This document shows positions 28,375-37,050 of a DNA stretch of 40,788 nucleotides, piece by piece; the first letter of the stretch is position 1; each line of letters starts with the position of its first letter. Under the pieces are notes generated by a model. That model was not told the origin of the DNA. It saw only the letters and a list, made by a program, of their open reading frames with translations, and did not search any database. The translations under genes and the position numbers were made by a program. Source of the stretch: Chloroflexi bacterium UBA4733 (GTDB lineage Bacteria > Chloroflexota > UBA4733); contig DHIZ01000072.1 of the NCBI GenBank assembly GCA_002404055.1, positions 446-41,233 on the forward strand. The letters are read 5' to 3'.

Positions 28375-31004
28375 TGGATGCCCCTGCTGTCGATCAACCG
28401 TCGCCTAGCCCACAAAGGTCTTCGGCACAGACTGGCATGCCAGTCTGGCCGACCTCGGAACGCGCAGGGATTTACCTGGTTGTACTCGTGGCCACCTTTC
28501 TCCGCTTCTACCAGTTGCAGTTTGGCCAGTGGCGCAACGATGAGGAGATCATCTGGTTGCAAGCGTTACGGGCCATTGCCACCCGTCAGTTTCCCTGGGT
28601 TGGCATTCCCAGCGACCTGGGCATCGCCAACGGGCCCGGGCAGATGCTGCCGGTCCTGCCGGCGGCGCTGCTCGGCGCGCCGTACATCGCCTATGTACTG
28701 GTCGCCTCGCTCAACGTGCTGGCTGTTGCTGCGCTGTACCGGCTCGGCCGGCTCTGGGGTGGGGCCAACCTTGGCCTGGCAGCGGCGGCCGTGTGCGCCA
28801 CCTCGCCCTGGGCGGTGATCCACTCCCGCCGGCTGTGGGGAAACGACATGCTGGCCCCGTTCGCCGTGCTCTTCGTGACAGCGCTGTGGCTCTTTGTAGC
28901 CCGTCGGCGCCGCTGGCGAATCGTGGAAGCGGCCGCCTGGCTGGCGTTCGTACTGCAGATGTACGTCGCGGCGATCGTGCAACTGGCGACCCTGGCGGTG
29001 GGGTTGGCTGTTGCGGCGGTGCACTACCGGCGCCGGCTGCATGCCATCGCGCTGCCCGTGCTCATCGCCCTTGTTGCCTTTGCGGCGCTCACCGTCGGCT
29101 ACGGTGTCAGCGCCTTCCTGGCACACATGACGGACCTGACGCGTGCCGTGCGCGACACGCGGAGTGCGACGCCGCAGCCGGTCGGCTTGCCCAACTGGGG
29201 CGGCATCAGCTTCCTGATCCAGAGCGTGCGCAGTGACGGGTACCAGTTCTATGCGACTCACTCCGCCCGCTGGCCGTCAGGGACCATGGGACTGGTGGAC
29301 GCCGGGGACTGGTTGACCGGGTTCCTCTTTGCCTGCGGCCTCGCCTTCCTCGTCTGGCGACTGTTGTCGGCGGTTATCGGGCGCGGACCGGGCTACCAGG
29401 AACGCCTCACCGCTTCGGCCTTGCTCGTCACCTGGCTCCTGGCAATCCCCACGGCGTTGCTGATCCACAATGCGCCGGTATGCGCCTGCTTCTTGCTGCC
29501 TTCCTATCCGGCCCAGTACCTCGTGGTGGCGCTGGGCGCGGTGGCCGTCGGTGGCGTGCTGACCCGACTCGTGACCATCGTGACGGTACACGTGCCTAAT
29601 CGCCGGTTGTCGGGTAGTCCGACGCCAGGGCCATTCGGCCCGGCCGCGGCAACCGTTCATCCCTTGGCCGTACCGTTGGCGCCGGCAGGCCGGTTCCTCG
29701 CGTGGCTCCTCCTTGGCAGCGTGCTGTTGCTCCAGATGGGCGCGGCCGGGCCCTTCTTCGGCGGGATCAAGCAGTACTGGCCGTCCGATCAGTATGGCCT
29801 GCCCTACGATTGGCACGGCCGCATCGTCGTTAGCGTCGCCGCGGTGTGGCGGCCCGGTATGTCGATCGTCATCTCGGGTCACGGGGAACTGGACGGCGTG
29901 CTGCGCGACGAGGTCAACACGCGCCTACCTGCCGGCCACGCACGTCTCGTGGACGACCAACGCTGGCTGGCGCTCCCTGCGGCAGCCCAGCCGCCCATGG
30001 TCGTCCTCCTCACGCCGGGGAACTCGGTTGCCCATGACGCCCTCCGTGCGCTCGTCAAAGCACACCCGGAATCGCTCCGAGCAACCCTGACCATCCCGGG
30101 AGCAGGGGAACAGTTTCGCGTGCTGGAGGTTGCACCGGCAGATGCAGTCACGTTGGAAGAGCTGCTGGCGCCGGCGAGCAATCGGCACAATGTCGGTGTG
30201 CAGTTCGCCTCCGCTGTTCGTTTGGACCGCTACGCGCTGGCGGTTCGTCTGCTGCCCGGGCAGTTGGTTCCTGTCGCCCTGCAATGGACGATTTTGCAAA
30301 CCCAGCCTTACATTCCAGCCTATAGCTTTTACGTGCATCTGGCTGACGCCAATGGCACGACGGCCGGGTTCGATGCGCCGTTCTTCCCGCCCAACCTCTG
30401 GCAGCAAGGGGAACAGGTATGGACCTTCGGGACCCTCAGCGACCCGGGCCAGAGCGGGGGCGTCCGCGACGCCCTGATCGGCCTCTACCAGCTCAAAGGC
30501 GCCGATGCTCGTGACGGCGTCATCCCGATCCCAACCACGATCAACGGAGGCAAGCCGATCACCGAACTCCGGCAAGGGCCGTTCGTGGTCCACACGGCTC
30601 ACGTCACAACATCGGCGGTTGTTGCCCTGAAAACGAATTTTGCGCCGGGTCTCGCGCTCGTCAGCGCCACTGTGCCATCGTCGGTGAACGCTGGATCAGC
30701 ACTCGCCGTGACGCTGCAGTGGCAGGCAACCGAGTCGGAGCCACCGCGCTACACGGTCTTTCTCCACTTGCTGGATCAGAGCGGCGTGGTGCGCGCCCAG
30801 CAGGACGTTGAACCGGACGGCGGTCGTTTCCCCTCGTCATCTTGGTTGCTGCACGAACTCGTGACCGATGCCCACTCGCTCGCCCTACCGCCAACCCTGG
30901 CGCCCGGCGACGACACCCTCGTGATTGGCGTCTACCCGACCGGACAACCGGACAAGCCGTACACGCTGACGTGGCCGCAAGGCATCAGGGTCGTGGCAAG
31001 GTAG
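28374..31004 (+). CDS. Paralogous membrane glycosyltransferase (GT-C fold) with two C-terminal beta domains
   Basis: An 876-residue protein sharing the layout of its upstream neighbour. It has the acidic first loop QWRNDEEIIWLQALRA, then HSRRLWGNDMLAPFAVLF, and a multi-helix core to about residue 460. The outer part is longer: a soluble middle region, then two similar beta-sandwich-like units (SFYVHLADANGTTAGF near 660 and VFLHLLDQSGVVRAQQ near 800). It is probably a product of tandem duplication, with the tail duplicated again in this copy. It likely transfers sugars from a polyprenyl-phosphate carrier; the acceptor is unknown. Transcription ends at a large inverted repeat 14 bp after the stop. 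Confidence 0.8.
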   Translation: MDAPAVDQPSPSPQRSSAQTGMPVWPTSERAGIYLVVLVATFLRFYQLQFGQWRNDEEIIWLQALRAIATRQFPWVGIPSDLGIANGPGQMLPVLPAALLGAPYIAYVLVASLNVLAVAALYRLGRLWGGANLGLAAAAVCATSPWAVIHSRRLWGNDMLAPFAVLFVTALWLFVARRRRWRIVEAAAWLAFVLQMYVAAIVQLATLAVGLAVAAVHYRRRLHAIALPVLIALVAFAALTVGYGVSAFLAHMTDLTRAVRDTRSATPQPVGLPNWGGISFLIQSVRSDGYQFYATHSARWPSGTMGLVDAGDWLTGFLFACGLAFLVWRLLSAVIGRGPGYQERLTASALLVTWLLAIPTALLIHNAPVCACFLLPSYPAQYLVVALGAVAVGGVLTRLVTIVTVHVPNRRLSGSPTPGPFGPAAATVHPLAVPLAPAGRFLAWLLLGSVLLLQMGAAGPFFGGIKQYWPSDQYGLPYDWHGRIVVSVAAVWRPGMSIVISGHGELDGVLRDEVNTRLPAGHARLVDDQRWLALPAAAQPPMVVLLTPGNSVAHDALRALVKAHPESLRATLTIPGAGEQFRVLEVAPADAVTLEELLAPASNRHNVGVQFASAVRLDRYALAVRLLPGQLVPVALQWTILQTQPYIPAYSFYVHLADANGTTAGFDAPFFPPNLWQQGEQVWTFGTLSDPGQSGGVRDALIGLYQLKGADARDGVIPIPTTINGGKPITELRQGPFVVHTAHVTTSAVVALKTNFAPGLALVSATVPSSVNAGSALAVTLQWQATESEPPRYTVFLHLLDQSGVVRAQQDVEPDGGRFPSSSWLLHELVTDAHSLALPPTLAPGDDTLVIGVYPTGQPDKPYTLTWPQGIRVVAR

Positions 31005-31017
31005 CGAGGAGGTCCGT

Positions 31018-31127
31018 AGGGCCGCGATTGCGATCGGCGGCCAAGGACGGGGGACACTGCGGTGTTATGAGGGTCGTGCGACCGCAGTCGCCCCCGTCGC
31101 TTGGCCGCCGATCGCAATCGCGGCCCT
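31018..31127. repeat. Large near-perfect inverted repeat between convergent genes
   Basis: Arms 31018-31063 and 31081-31127 match as an inverted pair at about 44 positions, with one indel and two mismatches, around a 17-base loop. The first 28 bases are identical. Each arm also folds on itself (GGCCGC...GCGGCC around GAT-TGCG-ATC). It lies between the convergent glycosyltransferase and PurP-like genes. It could be a bidirectional terminator, a mobile REP/MITE-type element, or both. The remaining 31128-31221 shows nothing recognisable. Confidence 0.8.
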
Positions 31128-31221
31128 GCTGCGTGCTGTGCTTTGGGTACCCCGTTGTGGGCACGCGCCTGCTGTGCTAGCGAAGGTCCATCGCCACCGT
31201 TGTGCTTACCGGTCCGGCGAT

Positions 31222-32223
31222 CTACCCCAGCGAAAACACCTGCTCCAACCTTCCCGCCTCCTCCGCTCGCCGGATCTCCCGGGAGCAGCGACGCCCCATA
31301 CTCATCGGTTCGTCAAAAAAGAGGGAGGAATAGGGCGAGCCGTTAATGAACAGGTTCGTGCCGCCTACAATCGAGGTGGAGAGTTCCAGGGCGTAGAACT
31401 GCTGGCTGGGGGTAATGATGGCTTCCAGCGAGAACGGACCGAAGAGGCCGCGCGGCGGAAAGAGGTCGCGGGAGACGGCAACCAGCGCCTCGCCCATGCG
31501 GTAGACCTCACTCAGCAGCGACTCTCGTATCGCCACCGGCAGGTTGCCGACGCGGACAAAGGACGGTTCGATCTGCAAGCCGGCCTGATTCTCGGTGGGG
31601 ATACGCCCGAGCGAGTCGACGTTCGTCTCGTAGCGGCGGTCGGCGGCCAGGAACTCGATCTGGCCGCTGAGGGGCGAGGCGAAGTAGTGCAGCATGATCG
31701 GTACGCCGATGATGTATTCCTGAATCACATACTGCTGGGCGCGAAAGTCGCGCAGTCGCCGCTCAAACTCCCGTTGGTTGCGGGCAAAGAAGTTGTCGCC
31801 ACGCATGTGTCCCCCCGCCTTCACGACGACGGGTGAGTCGATTTCGTCAATGTGCTGAAAGACGCGGGGCAGGTTCAGACGGGCACGCGCCATCCACTGG
31901 CGCTGCCGGCTTTCTTCCCAGGCGGCCGCCTCCCGGCTGCCGAAATACGGTAAGGACAGGGCAGCAATCCCGGCCGAGCCGAGGCGGCTTAGAAACGAGC
32001 TGTGCGGCACGATGCAATGCGTGTTCGGCTCCAGCCTTGCACAGATGATAGGCAACTCAGCATAGTCCCCTACGACTTCCAGCCGGTCGATGAAGGCGTA
32101 GCGCCGGTACATGTCGGCGTGGCGGGCCAGGCAGACGCAGACGGTCGCCATCCCTTCATCGTGCGCCCCTTTCAGGATCTGCAACGCCGAGTTGATGCCC
32201 AGCGTTACGACGGTTCGTGCCAT
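31222..32223 (-). CDS. PurP-like ATP-grasp protein, divergent paralogue
   Basis: A 333-residue homologue of archaeal PurP, the ATP- and formate-dependent enzyme that formylates AICAR in purine synthesis. Matching segments include RYETNVDSLGRIPTENQ, IRESLLSEVYRMGEALV, PPRGLFGPFSLEAIIT and INGSPYSSLFFDEPMSMGRR. Two sites differ from PurP: the N-terminal TLGSH is TLGIN here (His to Asn), and the glycine loop GARGGRGYF is GGHMRGDNFF. Substrate or activity may therefore have changed. The ATG at 32223 is 32 bp after the stop of a better-conserved paralogue upstream, so they form an operon. It converges on the glycosyltransferase genes. PurP is characteristically archaeal. Confidence 0.78.
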   Translation of the reverse strand: MARTVVTLGINSALQILKGAHDEGMATVCVCLARHADMYRRYAFIDRLEVVGDYAELPIICARLEPNTHCIVPHSSFLSRLGSAGIAALSLPYFGSREAAAWEESRQRQWMARARLNLPRVFQHIDEIDSPVVVKAGGHMRGDNFFARNQREFERRLRDFRAQQYVIQEYIIGVPIMLHYFASPLSGQIEFLAADRRYETNVDSLGRIPTENQAGLQIEPSFVRVGNLPVAIRESLLSEVYRMGEALVAVSRDLFPPRGLFGPFSLEAIITPSQQFYALELSTSIVGGTNLFINGSPYSSLFFDEPMSMGRRCSREIRRAEEAGRLEQVFSLG

Positions 32224-32255
32224 CGGTGTTTCCCCCCTTTGCCTCGCAGTATCTG

Positions 32256-33353
32256 CTACTCGACCAACTCCGCCAGGCGACCGGCCTCGATGGCACGACG
32301 CAACTCGCGGGCAATCCGTCTCCCTGTCGACATCGGCTCGCCAAAGTACAGGTCGGCGTAGGGCGACGAGGGCAAAGCCACGTTGGTGCCGGCGACGATG
32401 CGCGCAGAGATCTCAAAGACGGAAAACTGCTCGTCCGGCGTGATGATCCCCTCCAGGCAGAAGGCGCCGAAGAGGCCGCGAGGCGGGCAGATCAGACGCG
32501 AGATGGCGACCACGGATTCACCCAGGTGATAGACGTTCTGCAACATCGACTCGCGCACGACCAACGGCATGTTCCCGACGACAACAAAGCTCGGATCGAT
32601 CGGCAGGCCAACCTGGTTCTCGGAGGGCACGCGGCCCAGGGAGTCGACGTTGGTCTCGTAGCGGATATCGGCCCCCAGGAACTCCAGGCGCTCCTGCAGT
32701 AGCGAGTAGAAATAGTGAAGGTAGACGGGCGCGCCGATCAAGGCTTCCTGGACGGTGTAGCTGCCGTCCGCCATGCCGGCGGTGCGCGCGGTGAAGTCCG
32801 CGGCGTCCCGCGCGAAGAAGTAGCCGCTGCCGCCGCGCGCTCCGTGTAGCTTTACGATGACGGGACAGTCGATCTCCTGCGCGCTGCGAATCTCCCGCGG
32901 CATGCGCAGTCCCGCTCGCTCCAGCCAGCGGCGTTGGGCGTCGCGATCCGTCTCCCAGTCCAGCACCTGCTTATTCCCAAAGTAAGGCGTCCGTAATTGC
33001 TTGTTACGTTCGACTCCCAGATGGGCGACAAAACTGCCGTGCGGTACCAGGATAGCGTTGGCAGCCCTCAGCGCATCCTGGCGCTCCACGAGCGACTGGT
33101 AGCTGGGGAGCACCAGGACATCGTCGACGAAGGGATAGCGATGGTACAGGGACGCCGCATGCTCGGTGCAGATCGCCAGGGTCCTGAAGCCTTCCGCACG
33201 CGCGCCGCGCAGTATCTGCAAGGCGGAGTGGCTACCCAGCGTGGCGATGGTGTAGGCGCCGACTGCGTCACTGCTGGGAGTAGCGGTCACGCCGGACGCC
33301 GCCATCCGTGAACCCGGCGACCGTGCATCCGTTGTCTCCTTCCTTGCCGCCAT
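32256..33353 (-). CDS. PurP-like ATP-grasp ligase (archaeal-type AICAR formyltransferase family)
   Basis: A 365-residue protein close to archaeal PurP. Motifs in order are IATLGSHSALQILRGARAEGF (His kept), ILVPHGSFVAHLG, TPYFGNKQVLDWE, PVIVKLHGARGGSGYFFARD (ATP loop), VYLHYFYSLLQERLEFLG, RYETNVDSLGR, FGAFCLEGIIT and SSPYADLYFGEPMS. The family reaction joins formate to AICAR with ATP to give FAICAR; bacteria normally use PurH instead. About 30 N-terminal residues before YTIATLGSH are extra, and an ATG at residue 17 (position 33305) is a possible start. It lies 20 bp from a divergent tRNA gene. Whether it truly serves purine synthesis here is unknown. Confidence 0.82.
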   Translation of the reverse strand: MAARKETTDARSPGSRMAASGVTATPSSDAVGAYTIATLGSHSALQILRGARAEGFRTLAICTEHAASLYHRYPFVDDVLVLPSYQSLVERQDALRAANAILVPHGSFVAHLGVERNKQLRTPYFGNKQVLDWETDRDAQRRWLERAGLRMPREIRSAQEIDCPVIVKLHGARGGSGYFFARDAADFTARTAGMADGSYTVQEALIGAPVYLHYFYSLLQERLEFLGADIRYETNVDSLGRVPSENQVGLPIDPSFVVVGNMPLVVRESMLQNVYHLGESVVAISRLICPPRGLFGAFCLEGIITPDEQFSVFEISARIVAGTNVALPSSPYADLYFGEPMSTGRRIARELRRAIEAGRLAELVE

Positions 33354-33373
33354 GGTACGCTATGACCCGCTCC

Positions 33374-33457
33374 GCCGTGGTGTTGGAATAGGCAGACAAG
33401 CATGGTTGAGGGCCATGTGCTCGCAAGGGCGTGAGGGTTCAAGTCCCTCCCACGGCA
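33374..33457 (+). tRNA. tRNA-Leu (anticodon GAG)
   Basis: The 84-nt cloverleaf has a perfect 7-bp acceptor (GCCGTGG with CCACGGC), a TTG/CAA D-stem and a CATGG/CCATG anticodon stem with loop TTGAGGG (anticodon GAG, reads CUC/CUU). A class II variable arm (GCTC/GGGC) and a perfect GAGGG/CCCTC T-arm with TTCAAGT complete it. The discriminator is A. The CCA tail is not encoded (ACCC follows). No integrase or att repeat is seen beside it. Confidence 0.93.
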
Positions 33458-33486
33458 CCCCCACTGGTTCGCCTGATTGTTGTCCA

Positions 33487-34458
33487 TCAGGCGGTCCCCT
33501 CCAAGACAGTCTGCGCGAGGGCGGCGGCTACTGCCGTGGCGCCCCGTAACAGGATTCCGGTCAATACAAGCCAGGTAACGGGCCGTGGCGCGCGCGCCGC
33601 ATAGTGGCGACGATAGAACACCACCATCGCCCGGTAGAACTCGTAGGTGGTGCGCAGGCGTCGGCGCCTGCTGCTGGAGCCTTTGACGTGCAGTGCTGCC
33701 ACCGATGCCACGTACCAGCCCTGCCATCCGGCCCGGCGCAAGCGATAGGCCCAGTCCAGGTCCTCACCATACATGAAGTAGGTTTCGTCGAGCAGGCCCA
33801 CCTGTGCCGCGGCGGCGCGGCGGACCAGCATGCAGGCGCCGACCACGGCGTCGACGGGTACAGTTCGATCAACGGGCAAATAGGTCAGGTTATAGCGACC
33901 GAAGGTTTGACTTCCCGGAAAGAGGGCGGACAGCCCGGAGAGACGATAGAGCGAGACCATCGGCGTCGGAAAGGCGCGCCGGCAGGCGCGGTCGAGGCGG
34001 CCATCCGGCAGAACAAGGCGCGGGCCGGCGTAGCCTGCCCTAGGGTGGGCATCCATCCAGGCAACGAGGTCGCCCAGCGCCGCCGCCGGCAAGGTGACGT
34101 CGTCGTTGAGCAACAGGAGGTACCGGCCGGTGGCGCTACGCAGACCCAGGTTGTTGGAAGCGGCGTAGCCCCGGTCGGAGCGATCCACGATGAATGCAAC
34201 CCAGGGGAACGCGGCGGCCACCTGATCCTCCAATTGCGCCGACAGCCCGTGATCAACCAGGATTACCTGACAGCGCAGTACCCCTTGACCGCGTTCCAGC
34301 GCCTCCAGACAGGTGCGCAGCACTGCCCAGAGCAGGTTGTGGTGGACGATGATGATCGACACGTCCAGTTGCTGCTCGTCCGGGACAACCGGCAGCCAGC
34401 CTCGTTGAACGATGGCTGGAGGCTGGGTGGGCAGCGGTAGCGCCGGCCAGCGCGTCAT
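33487..34458 (-). CDS. GT2-family glycosyltransferase (rhamnosyltransferase-like)
   Basis: A 323-residue GT-A-fold glycosyltransferase of the WbbL type. Residues about 32-270 form the catalytic domain: VSIIIVHHN at the start, RGYAASNNLGLRSATGRYLLLLNDDV with the metal-binding acidic motif, and VVGACMLVRRAAAAQVG followed by YGEDLDWAYRLRRAGW, the acceptor-side ED motif. A C-terminal hydrophobic segment (VTWLVLTGILLRGATAVAAAL) may anchor it to the membrane. It is the last gene of a polysaccharide operon and overlaps the preceding GT2 gene by four bases. Donor sugar cannot be assigned; deoxysugar transfer to a lipid-linked chain is typical. Confidence 0.88.
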   Translation of the reverse strand: MTRWPALPLPTQPPAIVQRGWLPVVPDEQQLDVSIIIVHHNLLWAVLRTCLEALERGQGVLRCQVILVDHGLSAQLEDQVAAAFPWVAFIVDRSDRGYAASNNLGLRSATGRYLLLLNDDVTLPAAALGDLVAWMDAHPRAGYAGPRLVLPDGRLDRACRRAFPTPMVSLYRLSGLSALFPGSQTFGRYNLTYLPVDRTVPVDAVVGACMLVRRAAAAQVGLLDETYFMYGEDLDWAYRLRRAGWQGWYVASVAALHVKGSSSRRRRLRTTYEFYRAMVVFYRRHYAARAPRPVTWLVLTGILLRGATAVAAALAQTVLEGTA

Positions 34459-35564
34459 GGTGCCGAGCCTTGGAGTGGCTGTGCTTCGCTCGCCTGCGGC
34501 GATGGCACCGACAAGGGATGGTGCGGCGCGGTGGGGTCCAGCGGGACACTACCGCGCGCACGAATACGCCAGAGGCGGCCGGCCGGGTAGCCGGTCATCT
34601 TCGCCACGTCACCGGTGAAGCGCAGCGCTGGCAGCCAGGCCAGGGCCTGGAGGCGGCCCCGCCAGGCGGCCGGTCGAATTGAGGAATCCTCGGGATGTAC
34701 CAGGCGCCGATAGGGCGCCCGCAAATAGGCAGCCGCCCCAAGGGCAACGAGGGTACACGCCGCCAGACCTGGCGGGCGACGCCCAAACCGGATTATGGTC
34801 AGCAGTAAGAGCGCGAGGAGGCTGTAACTGGCGTAACGAATGGCGTGGCGCCCTGGCCAGAGCAAGGCTTTGCCGTCGCCACGGGCGTAGCGATAGTATT
34901 GGCCGAAGAAGGCGCCGAGGTTGCGGCGGGGACGAAAGTGAGCACGGGCCTGCGGCGCCCAGACGAAGCGCGCGCCGGCACGGCGCAGCGCCAGATCAAA
35001 CACCAGGTCTTCGCTGTAATCGAGCCACGCCGGGTAGCCACCCGCTGCCTCCCAGGCCTGTCGGGAGAACAACACGGAGCGGCTGGAGGGCAAGAATCGG
35101 TCCGGCTGCACCTCCCTCGCCTGCGGCAAGGTCGTGGCCCCCAGGGCCAACTCAAACAGCGTGGCGGGAGCCATCTGAAAGAAGCCGGAGACCACGTCGG
35201 GCGGCGCATGGGGCGTCGCCTGCACTGGGGCAACCAGGGCCTCCAGCCAGCCGGGGTCTAACTGGACACCGCCATCGGTCACGGCGATCCACGGGGTTGT
35301 GGTCGCCGCGATGGCGACGTTGCGCCCTTCAGAGCGGCCGCAGCTGGGACGGGAGAGCACCGTCAGATACGGGACCTGTGTCACCCAGCGCTGCAAGGCC
35401 GCCATGGTGCCGTCGTGGGAACCGGCGTCGACGATGATAATCTCCTCGGGCAGGCGTCGCCCGGCCAGCAACGAACGCAGCAACTCGTCGATCGTCGCCG
35501 CCTCGTTGCGTACGGTAGCCACCACGGCGACCCTCGGTTCAGTCGCCACGATGGGGCGCCGCAT
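34455..35564 (-). CDS. GT2-family glycosyltransferase with C-terminal membrane region
   Basis: A 369-residue GT-A glycosyltransferase. VAVVATVRNEAATIDELLRSLL opens the nucleotide-sugar domain, with IIIVDAGSHDGT, GRSEGRNVAIAAT and VTDGGVQLDPGW (acidic motif). The acceptor side has DYSEDLVFDLALRRAGARFVW. Hydrophobic segments near residues 245-285 (YSLLALLLLTIIRF) suggest membrane association. The ATG at 35564 overlaps the upstream GT4 gene by 26 bases; GTG at 35549 is an alternative. An open frame continuing to 35663 lies within the GT4 gene and is ignored. The C-terminal tail is Pro/Ser-rich. It is part of the surface polysaccharide operon. Confidence 0.85.
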   Translation of the reverse strand: MRRPIVATEPRVAVVATVRNEAATIDELLRSLLAGRRLPEEIIIVDAGSHDGTMAALQRWVTQVPYLTVLSRPSCGRSEGRNVAIAATTTPWIAVTDGGVQLDPGWLEALVAPVQATPHAPPDVVSGFFQMAPATLFELALGATTLPQAREVQPDRFLPSSRSVLFSRQAWEAAGGYPAWLDYSEDLVFDLALRRAGARFVWAPQARAHFRPRRNLGAFFGQYYRYARGDGKALLWPGRHAIRYASYSLLALLLLTIIRFGRRPPGLAACTLVALGAAAYLRAPYRRLVHPEDSSIRPAAWRGRLQALAWLPALRFTGDVAKMTGYPAGRLWRIRARGSVPLDPTAPHHPLSVPSPQASEAQPLQGSAP

Positions 35565-36750
35565 AGGCGTGGTCCAAAGTCGGCAGCAGGCGCTCCCAGG
35601 TGTAGTGTTGCAGGACCATGCTCCGGCCGCTCGCTCCCAGACGGCTAGCCAGCGCACGATCATCCATCAGGCGCAGCAGCGCTACGGCGAAGGTCCGAGC
35701 GGTGGGCGCCAGGAGCAGGTGCTCCTCTGATTGCAGGCCGTAGCCGGCGGCTCCCAGGGGCGTGCTGACCAGGGGACGGGCCATAGCAAGCGCGCTGAGC
35801 ACCTTGAGGCGCGTGCCTCCGCCGGAAAAGAGCGGCACGGCAACCACACTGGCGCGCGCCAGCGCCCGTTTCTCGGCGGCCACACCGGGCACGTGGCCCG
35901 TGACGATGATGCGCGGATCAGCAGCCAGGCGCTGGACGGCAGCGGCCGGGTCTCGCCCAAAGAGCGTGAGGCGCGCCGTCGGCCGGCGCGACCAGACAAG
36001 CGGCATCACCTGTTGCGCCAGCCACAGCGCGCCCTCGACGTTGGGCCGAAAGTCCATCTTCCCGCCAAAGAGGATGCTGTCGGCGTCTTCAACGATCTCG
36101 GGCATCGGCGCATAGACCGCTGGATCGACACCGTTCGGCAGAACCGCGACTGCTGCGCCTGGCGCTATGTGCTGCAAGTCAGCCTGATCGGTCTCCGAAA
36201 CCGCCAGGGTCGTGGCGGCTCGTCGCAGCGCCGCCGCTTCGTAGCGAACGAGCTTGTGCCATTGGAGCAAGGAGTAGGCGGCGGCGAAAGGCCGGCGGTC
36301 GCGGAGCGCTGCCGCATAGGCGCGCTGCTGCAAGCGCCATTCGGCGTTGTGCGCGTCGAGGACCAGCGGTGCGGTAACCATTTGCGTATACCGGTACAGT
36401 TCCAGGGCCTCACACTGCACCACGGCGAAGCGCCGGCGTCGACACAGAGCCGCCACGGTGGCGCCGAACTCCGCCGATCGCAGGCGGACCGCCAGGTCGG
36501 GGACGGGCAACACCTGGGAAGCCAGACGCTGGACGGCGCGCCGAGCGGGGGGAGCAACGGCGAGTACTTGTTCGCAACAATCAAGGAGCGGCGCCGCTAT
36601 CTCGTCGGGCGAACCAAACGCCACGAGCGTCAAGCGGTGGCTCTGCCCAAGGTGCTTCAGGATATTGTAGTTCCGCAGGGCGGCGCCTTGCTCAGGGGGA
36701 TACGGTAGCTGCGGAGCAAGCAGTAACACGCTGCAGGTGTCAGGCCTCAT
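35539..36750 (-). CDS. GT4-family glycosyltransferase (GT-B fold)
   Basis: A 403-residue glycosyltransferase. The N-terminal Rossmann-like domain has LLLAPQLPYPPEQGAALRNYN, the glycine-rich acceptor region, and LVLDAHNAEW. The C-terminal domain has AVLPNGVDPAVYAP, ILFGGKMDFRPNVEGALWL, VTGHVPGVAAEKRALARASVVAVPL and the donor loop GGGTRLKVLSALAMARPLVST, where an EX7E-like motif is degenerate. It resembles the TIGR03087-type transferases of exopolysaccharide loci. The ATG at 36750 lacks a good ribosome site. It diverges from the tiny peptide and PqqD-like genes across 86 bp. Confidence 0.87.
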   Translation of the reverse strand: MRPDTCSVLLLAPQLPYPPEQGAALRNYNILKHLGQSHRLTLVAFGSPDEIAAPLLDCCEQVLAVAPPARRAVQRLASQVLPVPDLAVRLRSAEFGATVAALCRRRRFAVVQCEALELYRYTQMVTAPLVLDAHNAEWRLQQRAYAAALRDRRPFAAAYSLLQWHKLVRYEAAALRRAATTLAVSETDQADLQHIAPGAAVAVLPNGVDPAVYAPMPEIVEDADSILFGGKMDFRPNVEGALWLAQQVMPLVWSRRPTARLTLFGRDPAAAVQRLAADPRIIVTGHVPGVAAEKRALARASVVAVPLFSGGGTRLKVLSALAMARPLVSTPLGAAGYGLQSEEHLLLAPTARTFAVALLRLMDDRALASRLGASGRSMVLQHYTWERLLPTLDHAYAAPHRGD

Positions 36751-36836
36751 CGGGGAGGGAGTGTACCACGCTCTGCCGCCGACCCTGGTATCATCGCCGG
36801 TGAGGCGGTGGAGGACGCGGGTCGGAGGGATTGATC

Positions 36837-36976
36837 ATGACGGCGGGTCAACCGCTGCTCCAGGCTGTCGCGCCCGTCGGCTGCTGCTCAAGGTCGGCAT
36901 CTACGCCGGCCCGGCGATCCTCGCCACCGCCCTCACCGCCCAGAACGTCTACGCTTCCGGCCACTCGGGCAGCTAG
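36837..36976 (+). CDS. Tiny signal-like peptide gene, apparently frameshifted
   Basis: GGAGG (36825-36829) and an ATG (36837) start a frame encoding MTAGQPLLQAVAPV, which then becomes low-complexity and runs on to 37016. The -1 frame over the same DNA encodes a coherent peptide ending at 36976: RRLLLKVGIYAGPAILATAL then TAQNVYASGHSGS. That looks like a twin-arginine-style or Sec signal (RR, hydrophobic core, A-S cleavage) with almost no mature part. The coherent frame has no start near the ribosome site, so a one-base indel is likely, or a real -1 shift. It lies 74 bp before a PqqD-family gene. It could be a modified-peptide precursor or a small secreted factor; the call is tentative. Confidence 0.4.
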
Positions 36977-37050
36977 GTCTTCTGACCAGGAAACGAGGCG
37001 TCGAACCTGGTGGTAGAAACCCAAAAAGGGGGGCTTGCTGTGGTTACGTC

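Noticed and set aside
33374..33560. Integration site at the tRNA-Leu gene
   Set aside because: No duplicated tRNA 3' end, integrase or island boundary is visible in the window.
36977..37050. A longer protein continuing from ATG 36837 to 37016
   Set aside because: After residue 14 that frame is low-complexity Ser/Arg/Pro, a typical out-of-frame reading of a GC-rich gene, while the -1 frame gives the coherent peptide.
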